From: Plasmopara viticola
Taxonomy: Eukaryota; Oomycota; Peronosporomycetes; Peronosporales; Peronosporaceae
DNA: 64,000 nt
Direction of reading: 5' to 3'
Assembly (NCBI GenBank): GCA_001695595.3
Contig: MBPM02000003.1
Span: 1,612,001-1,676,000 of the forward strand
A program made the translations under genes and the position numbers. Positions 43,848-56,400 of this stretch are shown one piece after another; position 1 is the first letter of the stretch, and every line of letters starts with the position of its first letter. The notes beneath the pieces were generated by a model. It did no database searches, was not told the DNA's origin, and saw only the letters and a program-made list of their open reading frames with translations.

Positions 43848-45502
43848 ATGATCTCCGCGCTCACGTGGGTGCCGAAAGGTGCGTCGCGTCGCATCCCCGA
43901 GAAGCTGAAGCTGACGGATGAAGAGATAAAGATGCTGCGTGACGTTGCGATCGAGGAGGAAGCAGAGGAGTTGAGTGGGACGGAGGACGGTCTGGCCGAA
44001 GTGGACGACGCAGTGCAGCAAAAGCAGGAGGAAAGCGATAGCCACGACTTGCCTGCATCGTTTAAAATGGACGAGTATGAAGGAGAAGCCGATGACGCGG
44101 CGATTCAGACGTATCTTGGTGGCAGGGCTGGTACGATCGAGGACGACGAGGACGTTGACCAGCCTCATGAAGTCGACAATGTGTCCATGGAGGACGAGGA
44201 GGATGAAAGGATTGACGAAATGGACAAAGAAGACGTGGAGATTCGACCGACGGACAGTGTGATTCTGGTGGCAAACACAGAAGACGACTTTAGCAACCTT
44301 GAAGTGCAAGTTTACGACGACGAGAATGGGGCCTTGTACGTGCACCACGAGATTAATCTACCCGCTTTTCCATTGTGCATGGCTTGGATGGACTGTGCGC
44401 CAGAACCGTTGAACCCAACGACAGGACCGGTGCAGGGTAGTTTTGTGGCGGTCGGGACCTTCAAGCCTGGGATTGAAATTTGGGATCTTGACGTGCTTGA
44501 CGTGCTCGAGCCCACAGCAACGTTAGGGGGAGACCAGCAAAAGGATTTCAGAGACGTGGCCATGCCCACGAATGTAAAGCGACGGAAGAATGCGACACTG
44601 ACGCTCAAGCCAGACAGTCATCAAGACGCCGTCATGTCGCTTGACTGGAACAGCAGTCATCGCAACATGGTCGTGAGTGGCTCGGCGGACTCGACGGTCA
44701 AGGTCTGGGACGTCACGACACAAACGTGTTTGTATACGATGGCACATCACAACAACAAAGTGCAGAGCGTACGTTGGAATCCAAGCGAGAGTACCGTGCT
44801 CGCCAGTGCGTCTTTTGACCGCACGATTGTCGTCTTGGATGGACGTCAGCCCGATGCTTTTGCAAAGTTTCACTTGAGTGCCGAGGCGGAAAGCCTGGCG
44901 TGGGCACCCCACGATCCACCTATCATTGTCGCGTCTTCGGAAGACGGTGTTGTGGTGGGCTTTGACGTTCGCATGAATGGCTCGGATCCGTTGTTTCGTT
45001 TCGATGCCCACGCTGGGGCCGTGTCGGCTATTTCGTTCTCCGCTCACGTCCCTGGAATGCTTGCAACGGCTGGTGTTGACAAGATGGTGAAGCTTTGGGA
45101 CCTACACGATAATGTACCGAAGTGTGTAACATCGAAAGAGATGAACGTGGTACGTAGCACTGTTGATAGAGCCACTAGTCGAAGAAAGACTGACCAAAAG
45201 AATTTGATACCATGCAGGGGGAGTTATTTGCACTGTCTTTTTATCAAGACTCGCCGTTTATGCTGGGAGTCGGTGGTTCCAAAGGTGTTTTAGCACTCTG
45301 GGACACGTCAGAGAACGAACATGTTGAACGTCGTTTTGGTTCTCGCGTGCAGGGACTATCGACGGCTGTGTCGAGCGACATTTCGTCGTCGTTTCGATCA
45401 CCTGACCAGCTCGGAGACGACTTGGCGCTTGCAGAAGATCGTCAACAACAGCAGCAGCGTAAGAAAAAGTCTAGCAAGGGCAAAAAGGGAAAGAAAAAGT
45501 AG
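43848..45502 (+). CDS. PWP1: PWP1, WD-repeat ribosome-biogenesis protein
   Basis: Exons 43848-45149 (434 codons) and 45218-45502 (94 codons plus stop), joined across a 68-bp intron as KEMNV-GELFALSFYQ; total 528 residues (human PWP1 has 501). The N-terminus MISALTWVPKGASRRIPEKL and an acidic region (about 40-130) precede the family block PTDSVILVANTEDDFSNLEV (human [20 protein letters not shown]). GIEIWDLDVLDVLEP matches human VIEVWDLDIVDSLEP. At least five WD40 repeats follow (MVVSGSADSTVKVWD; TVLASASFDRTIVVLD; GMLATAGVDKMVKLWD). The tail is a Gln run followed by a Lys-rich basic stretch (KKKSSKGKKGKKK), probably a nucleolar signal. PWP1 supports rRNA processing and large-subunit assembly in the nucleolus. 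The start context ACCATG is good. Confidence 0.95.
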
Positions 45503-45532
45503 ATTGAACCTTGCATCCCGTCGTTTCTAATC

Positions 45533-47264
45533 TCAGGCTTTCCACAGGCGAACGTATCGGTCGCTCCCGTACGTGGCTACGATGTTCCGGTGCGGGTGGT
45601 GGGCAATGCCAAAGGCATCGGCGTTGCATATTTGCATCGCGGACTCGAGGTCACCACTTGCGGCAGCAAAGCTCACAATGTACCCATTGTCAGTCACGCC
45701 GTACAGCCACTTGCCACGCATCGAGAGCGTGCAGGCCACAAAATTGCCAACTTTTTTCTCATTAAAAGGATCTCCCTTGTACGTCAAGACCACGTCTCCC
45801 GACATTGACACGCGAAGCATGTCGCTCGTGCGTGTGCAAAGGATCACGTCCTCTTCACTTCCCGACGTATTTGCCACTTGCAACGCACTCACGATCTCTA
45901 CTTCTGCAATCGACGAATCGTGGGGTGGTCGCACAGTCTGTAGACACTCGGTCGTCTTGGCGTGCCAGATCTTTAGTGTCCCATCGCTTGAAATCGAGAT
46001 CACTTTGGTGCCATCAGAGGAGAAAAAGGCTGCATTGACGTAACTTTGATGGCCACGAAATTCTTTCAAAGTCTGGCCCGACTTGAGACCGTGAATGCGC
46101 ACAAGATGATCGAACGAAGCCGTGAGCAACTGAGTGCCATCGCGTGAAAACGCAATACTCTGGATCCCTTGCGCATGGGCCTTGTCAAAGCGACGTAGAC
46201 ACAGACCAGTCGCGACTTTCCACACTTTAACTGCTCCATCTTCACTCCCGGTCGCGAGTAAGTCTCCATCTCGACTAAAGGTCTCAGCAGTCACACTGGC
46301 GTCGTGCATCATCAACTCATCCTAGCACATCCAAACAAAGCACACACGGTACACTAAGCAAGAGGTGTCAACGCCGCTTGTCCTCGTCTCGCACCTTTGC
46401 TTGGTAGTCGAGATCGCGGCGCAACTTGCACTTTTCAAAATCCCACACTTCGACAAATCCATCTTTGGCGCCCGTCACAAGCATTCGGCCATTGCGACTG
46501 AATTGTGCACATTGGGGCATGGACGTTGTACTAAACTTGATCTTGCCGGCTGGCTTGCGCACGACCTTTTCACTCCGATCCACGACGGTCTTTTTCGCGC
46601 CACCTCGAAACAAATCCACGTCTTCTCCAGGTGCCACTAGTCCCTGTATGCACGAAACGACCATACCATTAATTCCTTGTCTTTTTCCCAATCAATCAAA
46701 AAAAAATCATCAAAAGACCTGCAATTGCTGCCACTGAAGCGCTTGTCCTAAGAGAACAAGGAGTCGGGACGGTTCTACTGTCGCTACCTCTGTTCGAACA
46801 AGCTCGGCAACTTCCTGTCGCCGTGTTTGCTTGCTTTTGCCATGATAAGCTTCCGTCGCGTCAAACGTGGCAAGGCGCGCAAGCTTTTCAAGACGCCCGT
46901 AGCGCTCTGGCTGCACTTGCTTCATGGCGACCATGCTGGGTGTCTCGTGCAGCAACGCCATGGCCACATCGTGCTCGTGCGCCTCCATCATCTCCAGTAC
47001 AATCAACTCGTAGAGAGCCATCATGGTCGTGGCACTACACTCGAGCAACTTTGTCTGTTGCAACACACGGTCCCATCGGCCTTGCGAAATGTCGCTCACC
47101 AACGACTCGACCGACTCGACAGCATTGAGACTCAGTTGCGACTCTTCCTGCAGAGCACGCAAGGTCGTGAACAACCGATTTTCACGTAGAAATTGCTGGA
47201 TCAAGCGAATGACATCGCTCGCATCCACTTCGAGCTCTTGTGGACGCATGGCAGGTGAGTGCAT
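45533..47264 (-). CDS. SMU1: SMU1, spliceosome-associated LisH-WD40 protein
   Basis: Exons 46719-47264, 46395-46643 and 45533-46321, with introns of 75 and 73 bp, give 527 residues (human 513). A second ATG five codons in (47249, MRPQELEV) is an equally possible start. Exon 1 carries the LisH/CTLH region (ASDVIRLIQQFLRENRLF; human SSDVIRLIMQYLKENSLH) and ends with SRLLVLLGQALQWQQLQ. Exon 2 gives GLVAPGEDVDLFRGGAKK and the first WD unit. Exon 3 holds the remaining WD40 repeats ([20 protein letters not shown]; human [20 protein letters not shown]) and ends IAHHPHRNIVATYGSDRYVR. With RED/IK it acts in the spliceosomal B complex and alternative splicing. It converges on PWP1, with 30 bases between the stops, so the 3' untranslated regions must overlap. 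Confidence 0.95.
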
Positions 47265-47639
47265 GGCAACAGATTAGGGCTGGTTTTATCAGCCCGACTG
47301 CATTTCTTTGTATTTGATTATGAACCGGTATTAGTATTGAAGTTTGGCCTTTCGTGCTAGACTGCTTCTGTAATTATTTTGATCGAAAGGCTACATGATA
47401 AATCGATAAGATGATGAATCGAGTAGACCATCACCCTAATACACTCGCCATTGTTGTCATTTTCACGCTTGTAAGATGTCTTGGGACCTATTTGCATAGC
47501 CTGGCAATGCCCTCCTTGCCTTTTAAGAAGTTCGGGCAACAGAATGTTGAATTATTGTACCAGGCTTTACACTGTCGCATTCTGCCAAGACTTAAGTACT
47601 TACTGAGCTTTATTTACTATCATGTGAAGTGAATGCTAC
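47265..47639. other. 5' flank of SMU1
   Basis: No gene seen. Presumed promoter and leader of SMU1 at the left end. Confidence 0.4.
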
Positions 47640-48850
47640 ACAGTGGTATCCTATTGGATGACGAAAAAGTAATGCCACTATTTGGTGTGACGCACACTGG
47701 GTTCGTGTTCGAGTCCGTTCAAAGAGCTGCGCTGGGAAGACTCGTCGTTAAATTGATCCCCACCATGTGGCTTTCTTTCCGACGAGGAGACGTCGACCAT
47801 CGCTTCACTATCGCTGACTTCGCTCTTTTCATCAAATGCGGGCGGTATGCTGCCCGTTTCGTCTTGGTCAGGACTGGGAAGCGCAGGCGTAGGCTGGCGA
47901 GCCTGGCGCCCCTTTCCCCGGATCTTCTTGATTAAGGGTAAGACGACGCTGTAAAAGGCGCAGTTGCGGTGATTCACCACTGTGTAGCCTTGTCCGGTAA
48001 ATTGGATTTGGCGAAGTGGGAAGCATCACCGACGCTGGGGGTAACTTTTGGTTAAAGAATACCCGTCGGCTGGGGGAGCGAAGTCCTCCGATGGTATGAG
48101 CCGGTGTAATTAACACCGGCGGCGTGCCTTTGTTGGCAAATTAGTCGTAGATGACGCCGTCCGTTGTGTCGTCGGGCAGGCGTTGCAGAACCACGTGATA
48201 CCAATGGGAGTACTTTGAGTACGGTTGGACTTTGAACTTGCGACCACAACTGGTCACAGATTCGCCCCCAATTTCGTACAAAGGCCCCGATCGGTACACT
48301 GGAAGCTGATCGCAGCGTTGCGAATTGTTTTTAATTCGCGGAGATTACCGAGGTTCGAGGTCTAAGTGACGCTTTGTGGAGTCGAACCCAGCGAGTTCAT
48401 AATCTCGGTGTCCGAGATGGTGGCCTGTAGTTCTCGGGCTGGGATCCACATGGGCAGGAGCAGTTCGAAAGAATCTTGTTGCGGTTTACGACCAGGAAAG
48501 CGCAGTGTTTGTCCCGTTATTCCCGGTTTAGATTCAGCAAGACTGCCTCCGCTTTTTCAAAGACGGCGTCGGGAGGGCGCAAAAATTCGTGGCGCGGTGT
48601 TGTGCCATGTTTGGCTCCAAGCTTTGTCGCGTTAAGGCCCCGTCATAGTTGGAGAATACTTCGGAGTACTCACCACTGGTTGCGAATAAACGCAGAAAGC
48701 TGTGGAGACGCGTGTACTGCGTCTCTAGCGCCGAAAGACACTTAAGCCAACACTTGTCGAAAGGTACCTCAATATCGGACACAGCGAAGGTGCAGCCTAG
48801 AAGGCATGCTTTTCTCCACTCCACGTGGAATAAAGCTTTTTGTTGACTCA
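47640..48850 (-). mobile_element. Probable LINE ORF1 remnant
   Basis: Minus-strand translations, broken by stops and frameshifts, include SHWYHVVLQRLPDDTTDGVI, then RSPSRRVFFNQKLPP, and later VVNHRNCAFYSVVLPLIKK. The order (RNA-recognition-like part, a VFFN-type block, a Cys/His-containing block, then a basic/Pro-rich C-terminus) resembles ORF1 of L1/Tx1-type LINEs. Assignment is from pattern only. A SINE copy lies next to it. Confidence 0.4.
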
Positions 48851-49158
48851 TGTCAGTACGGCCTAGCGTCCTGATGGGTGGGTCGAACTTCGATGTAGTT
48901 CAAGCGAAACCAGTCGATACGTTTCAGTAAGACTTAGCGCACTAAGTTCTTGTCCTCAGCAGGGATGAGCGTTTAGTAAACTGTAGGCGCCTAACTGTCT
49001 GAGTGACGCAAACTGCGGTGGCGGGGGTGGAGGCTCGAAGCGACCCGGTGAGCGGGGGGGGGAGCGGGGAACTTGATAGCTGGGAAAGCGAAGGAGCAAG
49101 CTTGGGCTTGTCTCTTCCCACTTGTAAAGGCAAATTGCGGAATGACTTCATACTTAAG

Positions 49159-49479
49159 ATTTAAGCTACCGGAGCCCACGCGCTAAGACTAAGCTGTCTC
49201 TAACGCGGGATGTTGGTAGCAATCCGACCCATATTGGGACCGGGTTCCGTACCCCTCATTACACTATGGGACTTTTTCGGTCAGTAGGGCGTCCCCCGCC
49301 CAACACTTTTATTACCCAATCGGGCCCGAGTTGGTAGGGCAGTCACACACTCGGGTGTGATGACTCGTCCACTTTGATGACCTATCTCCGGCTGCCCTAG
49401 TTCAAATTCTATGGGTATCGAACCAGGTACCTCCCGGTCCTGGGTCAAACGGCTAACCGCTCGAGCCACAGGGTCGGTT
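49159..49479 (-). repeat. tRNA-derived SINE, best-preserved copy, with target-site duplication
   Basis: A 321-base element flanked by 17-base direct repeats, ATGACTTCATACTTAAG (49142-49158) and ATGGCTTCACACTTGAG (49480-49496), which differ by three transitions. On the minus strand it opens CCCTGTGGCTCGAGCGG, containing box A (TGGCTCGAGCGG), and has an intact box B (GGTTCGATACC) about 40 bases later: a tRNA-like polymerase III promoter. The 3' end is CCGGTAGCTTAAAT. Other copies in the window are at 258, 6966, 9691 and 31820. Confidence 0.88.
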
Positions 49480-49499
49480 ATGGCTTCACACTTGAGGCG

Positions 49500-52400
49500 A
49501 CAGACTGTGATGCCATGATTCATCCGTGATCAGATACGCAATCCGGCAAGTAAGATGCAGCATCATAGCAGCATTTTCACGCCTCAATGTATGTACACCG
49601 TGCTCGTAATATCCGCCTTTATGCGTCAAACTGAATATTTATTATAAAAATCGTGTGTACGACAGCATTCATTTGCAGTGAGAGTTTAAACTTAAATTTA
49701 GGATACTATTGGATGGCAGATCAGGCTACGGTTAGCAGAATAAATCCATCTGCGCAGCAGATTTATCAGTGAGTCGGGGCTAATACAAGCGGCTTGAAAT
49801 TATTCGAGCGTGTAGTCATGACCAGTCTTGAAAATTTTGGACTGGCAAGTACGTCGAATAGCTTGCGCTTGTGATTTGTCATTAAAGAAAATGGAATAGT
49901 ATCGTTGAGAAGGACTCGAAGTCAACAAAAGTCTCGCTGGCAACTTTGCGGGACCTGAAAGCGCGACTGACGATGTTGAAGCCATTTTGTTTGCACCATT
50001 GGCCATGTACTGCGATTAATAGCGATTGAAGACTTCTTAGTTACTTTTATAAGCAAATGCAATGTGTGCCAGATATACGATTGTTTTGAGTTCAAGCTGC
50101 ATTTCTTAAATAAAACTAAGCAAGTTTTGTAGAGTCTCCGTGTTTTCAAACAGAAATACCATTAATTCAGACCCTTGGGATGGTCGATAGGTCTCGCACT
50201 TTTAAAACTAAGATTGACGGCAGCGACAACAGTGCCAACACCGAAAGGTTTGGATACGAAAAAGCGACAGTATATCAAACAGAAAGACGACTAGAAGATT
50301 TGTACGTTTATTTCGCGACAATATTATTGCTGATAGACTCGTAGCTGCTCACCTGCTACGACGGTCGGCAAAAAATGCTTCGTTTGGTCTACATAGTCAT
50401 AGTGGCTATTAGCAATCTTGATGAATGTGACTAAATACTATCCTCACTGCTGTTTTAATTCTTATCAAATACTAGTGTAGTGAGTGAAGCCTTAAGATAG
50501 TCGTCGTTTTCATTGAAAAAGCTTTTCAAGCATCAGATTAGCAGAGTAGTAAAGATTTGTAATGCCAAACAATTCATGAGCCGATTTTAGACGAACCAAA
50601 AACGGCTAAACCGCGACTATACCGCCTGGTCCTTAGCCGATCCCTTCAACCATTAAGCTCATAGCGTCTATCTTTCAAGATCTTCAACGATATATAAAGT
50701 GGGTCAAAACTTTGCTATAGATGTATTTCCAGTTATACGATATTTGTCATGCTCGTAATCTACGATAGCAGCAGAAAAGCATACCAATTTGCGTATGCTA
50801 CATTGAGACGAAATGCGATCATATTTATTTATGGTTTTACTGATTCATTTTGACCATAACGCGCTTTGAAATAAATCATTGGCGGTGTGGTGATACGGTA
50901 ACAATAGTCATATGATTCTATAACGATAAATTTTACATATACCTCGCTGAACTACGTCGTGGCATAGATGTGAAATGGATGTAATTACACCCTAGGTTTG
51001 CGTTCCTCTGCAACCGTGAAGCCTTTCTTTCTTGAGATTTTAGGCAACATACTATTTACTTCGTCTACATGACGCCATACCTGTACGACAGGAACTTGAT
51101 CAGCATGGATTGTAATCCTGTAAGCAAATCGCGACGTCAATTCAGCTTTTTCTCTCGCTAATTTTAAATTACTAAATATTATATATTAGCTGTTATCTTG
51201 CTCACCGTATAAGAGAATCAGACTGAGTATGTAATTTTAGCGTCAGATCTAGAGCAGACTTACTTCGTAGTGCAGTATTTGACATCGCATATTCAACTGT
51301 CTTCGGACAAGAATACGTCAGGATAAGCATGGCGGAGCCATCTTACAGAAGAAAACTTAATTCTCGCGTTCAGACATACAATCATTAACAAATCAATAAA
51401 ATTACACGAATCTAGTGTGTGTCGGCTAGAACATTTCGAGCTCTAGTTTGATCGGAGGTCAAAACCGTGGTTGCCACCCGCGTTGCGAGTCATGAACAAT
51501 TCTACGCTTAGCAACAAAACACATGTGAATAGACGGCCCGATTTAGTCACTCAGTGTGACGGACAATGCGGTTTAGTGATGATAAAGGCCATTAGTTCGT
51601 AGCGTATGTGGTAAATTAACCTCCAAACATTGCTAGCAGAACGCAGTATTCACTTCGAGTCGGTGATGATATGATTTTTACCAAGCCAAGGCATTTGAAC
51701 GAGACCCTACTTTATCGACTGAGTGGTGCTTGTATGACACAGTACGGTGCGTGCCATGGATGATAACTTGGATAGGCGGGGCCCTATCGCTGTATGTACA
51801 GTGACACGTTTTCCTCTTAGCAAGTATTGTAGAAGACAACACCCGCTTCATAACGTTAACGGCGGCGTAGTTAGCGTACGGTTAAGGCATCAAGAGCGAG
51901 GTCACGTGAAGTGGCAAGCTATACACATATCAACGCTCGCAGATAATGTCGTTTGCTGCATACTATGCAAGGTATGGATGGTTGAAGATCAACACATCAA
52001 GGGTGCGGCCTTGACGATAAAGACGGAAAGATTGCGCTTTACAAACTGAGTGACACTTGTCATAAATAGCATTTGCTGTATGTCTGGCGTGACGTGGTCA
52101 CGACATTTATGATTGATGAGAAGTATAAGTCAACGACATAGCCGACGTTTATATAGCCATTCATCCTGAATAAAACATCAACCTCTCACTTATATCTTCG
52201 CGCTGATCTTTGTTAAGAGATTAAATAGAGCCAACTGGCAAGTAAGGTAGTATATAGGCTAAAATTGAGCAAAATTTAGCCACTGTCCCGGTCCGGACAC
52301 CAAATTTCAAAAAGGACGAGCTGCATAGCAGTATGATGTAATGTGCAACGTACAGCGCACTCAACCGTAAGAAAGGTCTTGTTCGCTTAAATGGAACCAA

Positions 52401-53494
52401 GCATACTATTGCCCCATTGACGCCTAGATCAAAACCATCGTATGAAGCCTCACGTTCTTACAAACTACTTGTATCTTCAGGGTTGCTAGCGGCCGCGTCG
52501 GATTGTCACATTAAGGCCCAGTAATTGTGGCCGCACCAAGCGTACAAACATTTCCCGACTGAGAGTGGTAGATAAACTAATTATAAAAAGCAGTTATCAG
52601 CAAAAAATAACCTGAGGACTAGAAACGAGATTTGATAGTTCTGTGTTTACCAAATGGTTAATCGCCTTTTGGGGTAAAGTTTTTATCGCTGAAATTGAAG
52701 CGCAGTGATAAGGAATAAACAAAGTCCAAGATGATTGCTAAATCGTGTGTCGTTAAAAAGCGATGTAAAGAAGCCTATGGCTCTTGTGAGAATTTAGTCT
52801 GCTGAATTTACCACGCGAACGGAACAAAAATAACAAAATTAGTGGTAAGTCCGAATAGAGGAACTACATAGCAAATGCTGAAAAAGTTGATTATGTCAAT
52901 CATGCCGATGTTTGTATTGCTTTTACCACCTCATAGAGCCGATACTACTACATCTCAGAGTGCTTTTGTGCCGATGCTGCCTCTACCACCATCTCTTAGC
53001 TTGACCATGACTTCGAAAATGCCTGGAAGAAACGTTCGCTATAATTGGTTTGGGTATTTTAATCAACAAATCTGACCAGACGGCAGAATGCCTTTTATTG
53101 GTGAAAAACACACTCAGATAGTCCCCCAATTGGTAGATAGCCCATACATATTCTCACAATTGGTCAAACGCCTTAAGTGCTCTATATTTCGTTCCAAGTG
53201 CCGAAGCTTAAAGCCAAATTTATTCCTGAAACCGATCATGACATTGTGAGTAAATTTTTAAGCCAACCTCGGACATGTATAGTATTGGATCTAAATAGAG
53301 CATAAAGTACCTGCTAAATAGTTCCGAATAAAATTCGCTAAACATTAGCAAGCAGCCTATAAATTTAAGTGAAAACTTCGACCGAGTAATTTGCGGAACA
53401 GAAACTATATATATTCTCATTAAGCAAACATGTAGACACTTTCTATTGACAAAATTGCACTACTTTCGTACATGATCGTACCACCAAATTCCCA
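49500..53494. other. AT-rich DNA, no gene supported
   Basis: Four kilobases with only short frames. A minus frame at 50006-49800 ends in a Cys-containing stretch (RRTCQSKIFKTGHDYT) vaguely like the start of a BED finger of hAT transposases. A 100-codon plus frame (51747-52049) is unrecognised. Confidence 0.45.
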
Positions 53495-56400
53495 TCATCC
53501 TCGCTTGTGACGACCTACGCCAATGTTTTGAGACGACTGGCTGCATGCTTCTTTTCCACTTGAAGAGCTTCCGTGTAAGTGCTGCTTGACATTGTTCGTA
53601 CAAACACTGGCCGGTGAAGTGGGTCCAGCTTCCGCTTGACTTCGACTCGTTGGGATCAATTCAGCCCCACCCATCTGAATCCTGGTTTCGTCGAGCGTGG
53701 CGACATTCGAACTGCCTTGTCTGGTCCGATAACTTGTCGTCGTAGTTTGCTTAACCTTTGCAGGAAGCGTAGTGCGAAGCACTTGATGTGTGACGTGAGA
53801 GGAAGGAACGACCGTCTCAAATGTCGGAGCCGGCTCGGGCGTGATCGTGGTGATCGTGCGCTGTCGAAACGCTTTCGTCGACGCAGGTTTCAATCTCGCG
53901 TGATGCGCGTCGGTCATTTGATCGGACGGCTTTTTTCCATTCAAATGGTTGTCGAGGATCAAAGCGTTGTGGTGCACGCTTGATTTGGTGGACTGAAGGG
54001 GCTGCACCGTGGACGAAAACGACACACTGAACGTGCTCTCGTGCATTAACTGCTGCAGGTACGTGGCAATCTCCAGAGCACTTGGACGTTCGGCAGGGTC
54101 AGCACGAAGGCAACGCCTGGCCAATTCATAGATTGCCGGTGGACAATTCTCTGAAAACGAAGGACGTTTGGCACCACGGGCGACAAGTCGAAGGATTTCA
54201 TTCTCTTGCGCCTTGCCTTGTGGGGGGTGGTGTGCGTTCCAGTACGGATAGTCGTCCGTGTCAATCTCCGAGAGCACGACCCCGAACGAGTAAATGTCGG
54301 CCCGTTCGTCGTAATTGCGACCAAGGAGCACCTCAGGAGCGATCCAGAAAGACGTGCCAATGCCCACAGTCATGTGCTCGCTGCCATCGTAGGAACTGCG
54401 TTCACGAGCGATTCCAAAGTCACTTAACTTAGCTTCCATGTCGGCGTTAAGCAGCACATTCTTGGCCTTTAGATCGCGGTGGATTACTGTTGGCGTAAGA
54501 CCGTGGAGATACGTCAACGCCTCAGCAATGTGGAATGCAATCACCGTCTTGTGCGTCTCCCACGTAAGACGGTAACCACTCCGTTTAAACCGCTGGGTCA
54601 CATCGCGAAGATCACCACGTTCCATCAACTCGGTCACTGCCGAGAGTTCAGTAGGCGTTGTCCAGCATGCACCGAGAAACTCGACAATGCGCGGGTGCCT
54701 CAAGCCCGCAATCAGGGTGATTTCACACACAAATTGCTCAACCTGGTCCCGCGTGATTTCCCGCTCGTTGCGAATCTTCTTGACTGCCACTTGTCGACCC
54801 CGGTAGCAGCCTACAAAGACGAATCCAAAGCCACCACGGCTGATACAACGACCAAGCGCCACTTCGTCGTAGTCCAGACGGCACGAAGCGAGGATTGCGC
54901 TGTTTGAGAGACTTGCACTCAAGGCAGCAAAGTCGTCGCTTTCAGCGTTGCTACCCTTTGGTTGCCCGTAGCAGGCGAACGCTGCAACGCCACCAGCAGG
55001 ATCCGCCGCACTGGAGTTTTTACGAGCTAACGCGTAGTTAAAAGCCGTCATGCCCGCAATCTTTGGGGTGACGACCTCAATCGCCTCTGGCGACAGCAAA
55101 AGGCTGCCATCACGCTCTTGAGTGCGTCGACGATGCTGCCGAACGATCAGCAATAGCAAGACAAAGACGGCAATGGCCCCTGCGATAAGCCAGTAGCTCA
55201 GTGCACCCAGTCCGTCGGTATCACTGCTGATCGATATCGCAGACGGGAGCGAGTCTGGGTTGGAAGCTGCGGCTACACCAAGTACGCAGAACGTAGTGCC
55301 GTGTGCAATTTGCCACACACCTTGCTCGCACGCCGACGCCGGAGTCGGCTTGTCGGCAGTAAACGCTTTGAGTTGTTGAATCTGTGCAAAGACGGTTTGA
55401 CTCACGTTGAAATCCGTAATGTCGTTGCCCTCAATGTAAAGTGCGTGTATTCCACTCGTGTTGAGCGATCCGACAGGGAACACTGAGAGCGCATTGTACG
55501 AGAGATTGAGCTCTCGTAAATTCGGACCACCAATGTACTCGACGGCAAGGTTGTTGGACGATAAATCGAGGTAGTGCAGCCCGTTCCAGTCGCGTGTAAA
55601 GGAGGTCCCGAGTGTCGAAATGTTGCACTTGTGCAATGTCAACTCGGTCACTGTTGCGGGAATGAAGTTTGATCGTTTCTTTGCAATGACGTTTAGATCT
55701 ACGTTGTGGATCGAGAGCGTCGAGACGTTCGTCGACTTCTTGACCAGGGTCAGCGACGACCCCGAAACGTAACGAATATCGTTGACAAACGAGATTCTGG
55801 CCGGAGTTGTGCCAACGCCTTTGATCTCCAGCGACTTGACACTCGAAGGGACCTGAATGGGACGGATAGTGTCAATGGCCAAATTATCAGTTGATGACTG
55901 GGACAGAGAGCGCGTTGATGTCGAATTCCACGACTCGGTCGTGACGTGAAAGGTCCACGCAAAAGCCGTATCGTTGTAGCCCGTAATGCACGTGCAAGAG
56001 GCATTCAGAGCCGTGAGTTCATCAGGACAACCGCCATTTGGTGTCTCTGAATCGGAGCGCGTCACTAACGCAGGTGACCCCGCACATACTTGAGAAGACG
56101 CACTTGCTTGCGATGTCAAGGGCATGTTCCCGACGACCAATTGCGTCTCGTCATTACGAAAGTTGCCATGAAACCAGCTTGTCAAAGAGGAATTGCGTCG
56201 AAGGAATGAAGTCGTACTAGTCCCAGAGCCAGAGACCGTCGAGGTCTCGGAAGACGGTGCCAAGTACGAAGTTGCATTCCTTGCACCCTCGTCATTTGAG
56301 GTAGACCCTGTCGATAAACGGGTCGTATGTGTTGCTGCTGCTTTGTACAAGGCTTCTGTCGATTCGCTGTTAGAAGAGCTGGCCGCACTGAGAGATGTTA

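Noticed and set aside
49420..49479. Possible tRNA gene (GGCTCGAGCGGTTA with GGTTCGATACC)
   Set aside because: Boxes A and B are present but the stems do not close into a cloverleaf. The same unit recurs with a 250-base body and target-site duplications, so it is a SINE head.
49800..50006. BED-type zinc finger of a hAT transposase
   Set aside because: Only a loose match (TCQSKIFKTGHDYT) that stops before the second ligand pair; no transposase domain or inverted repeats nearby.
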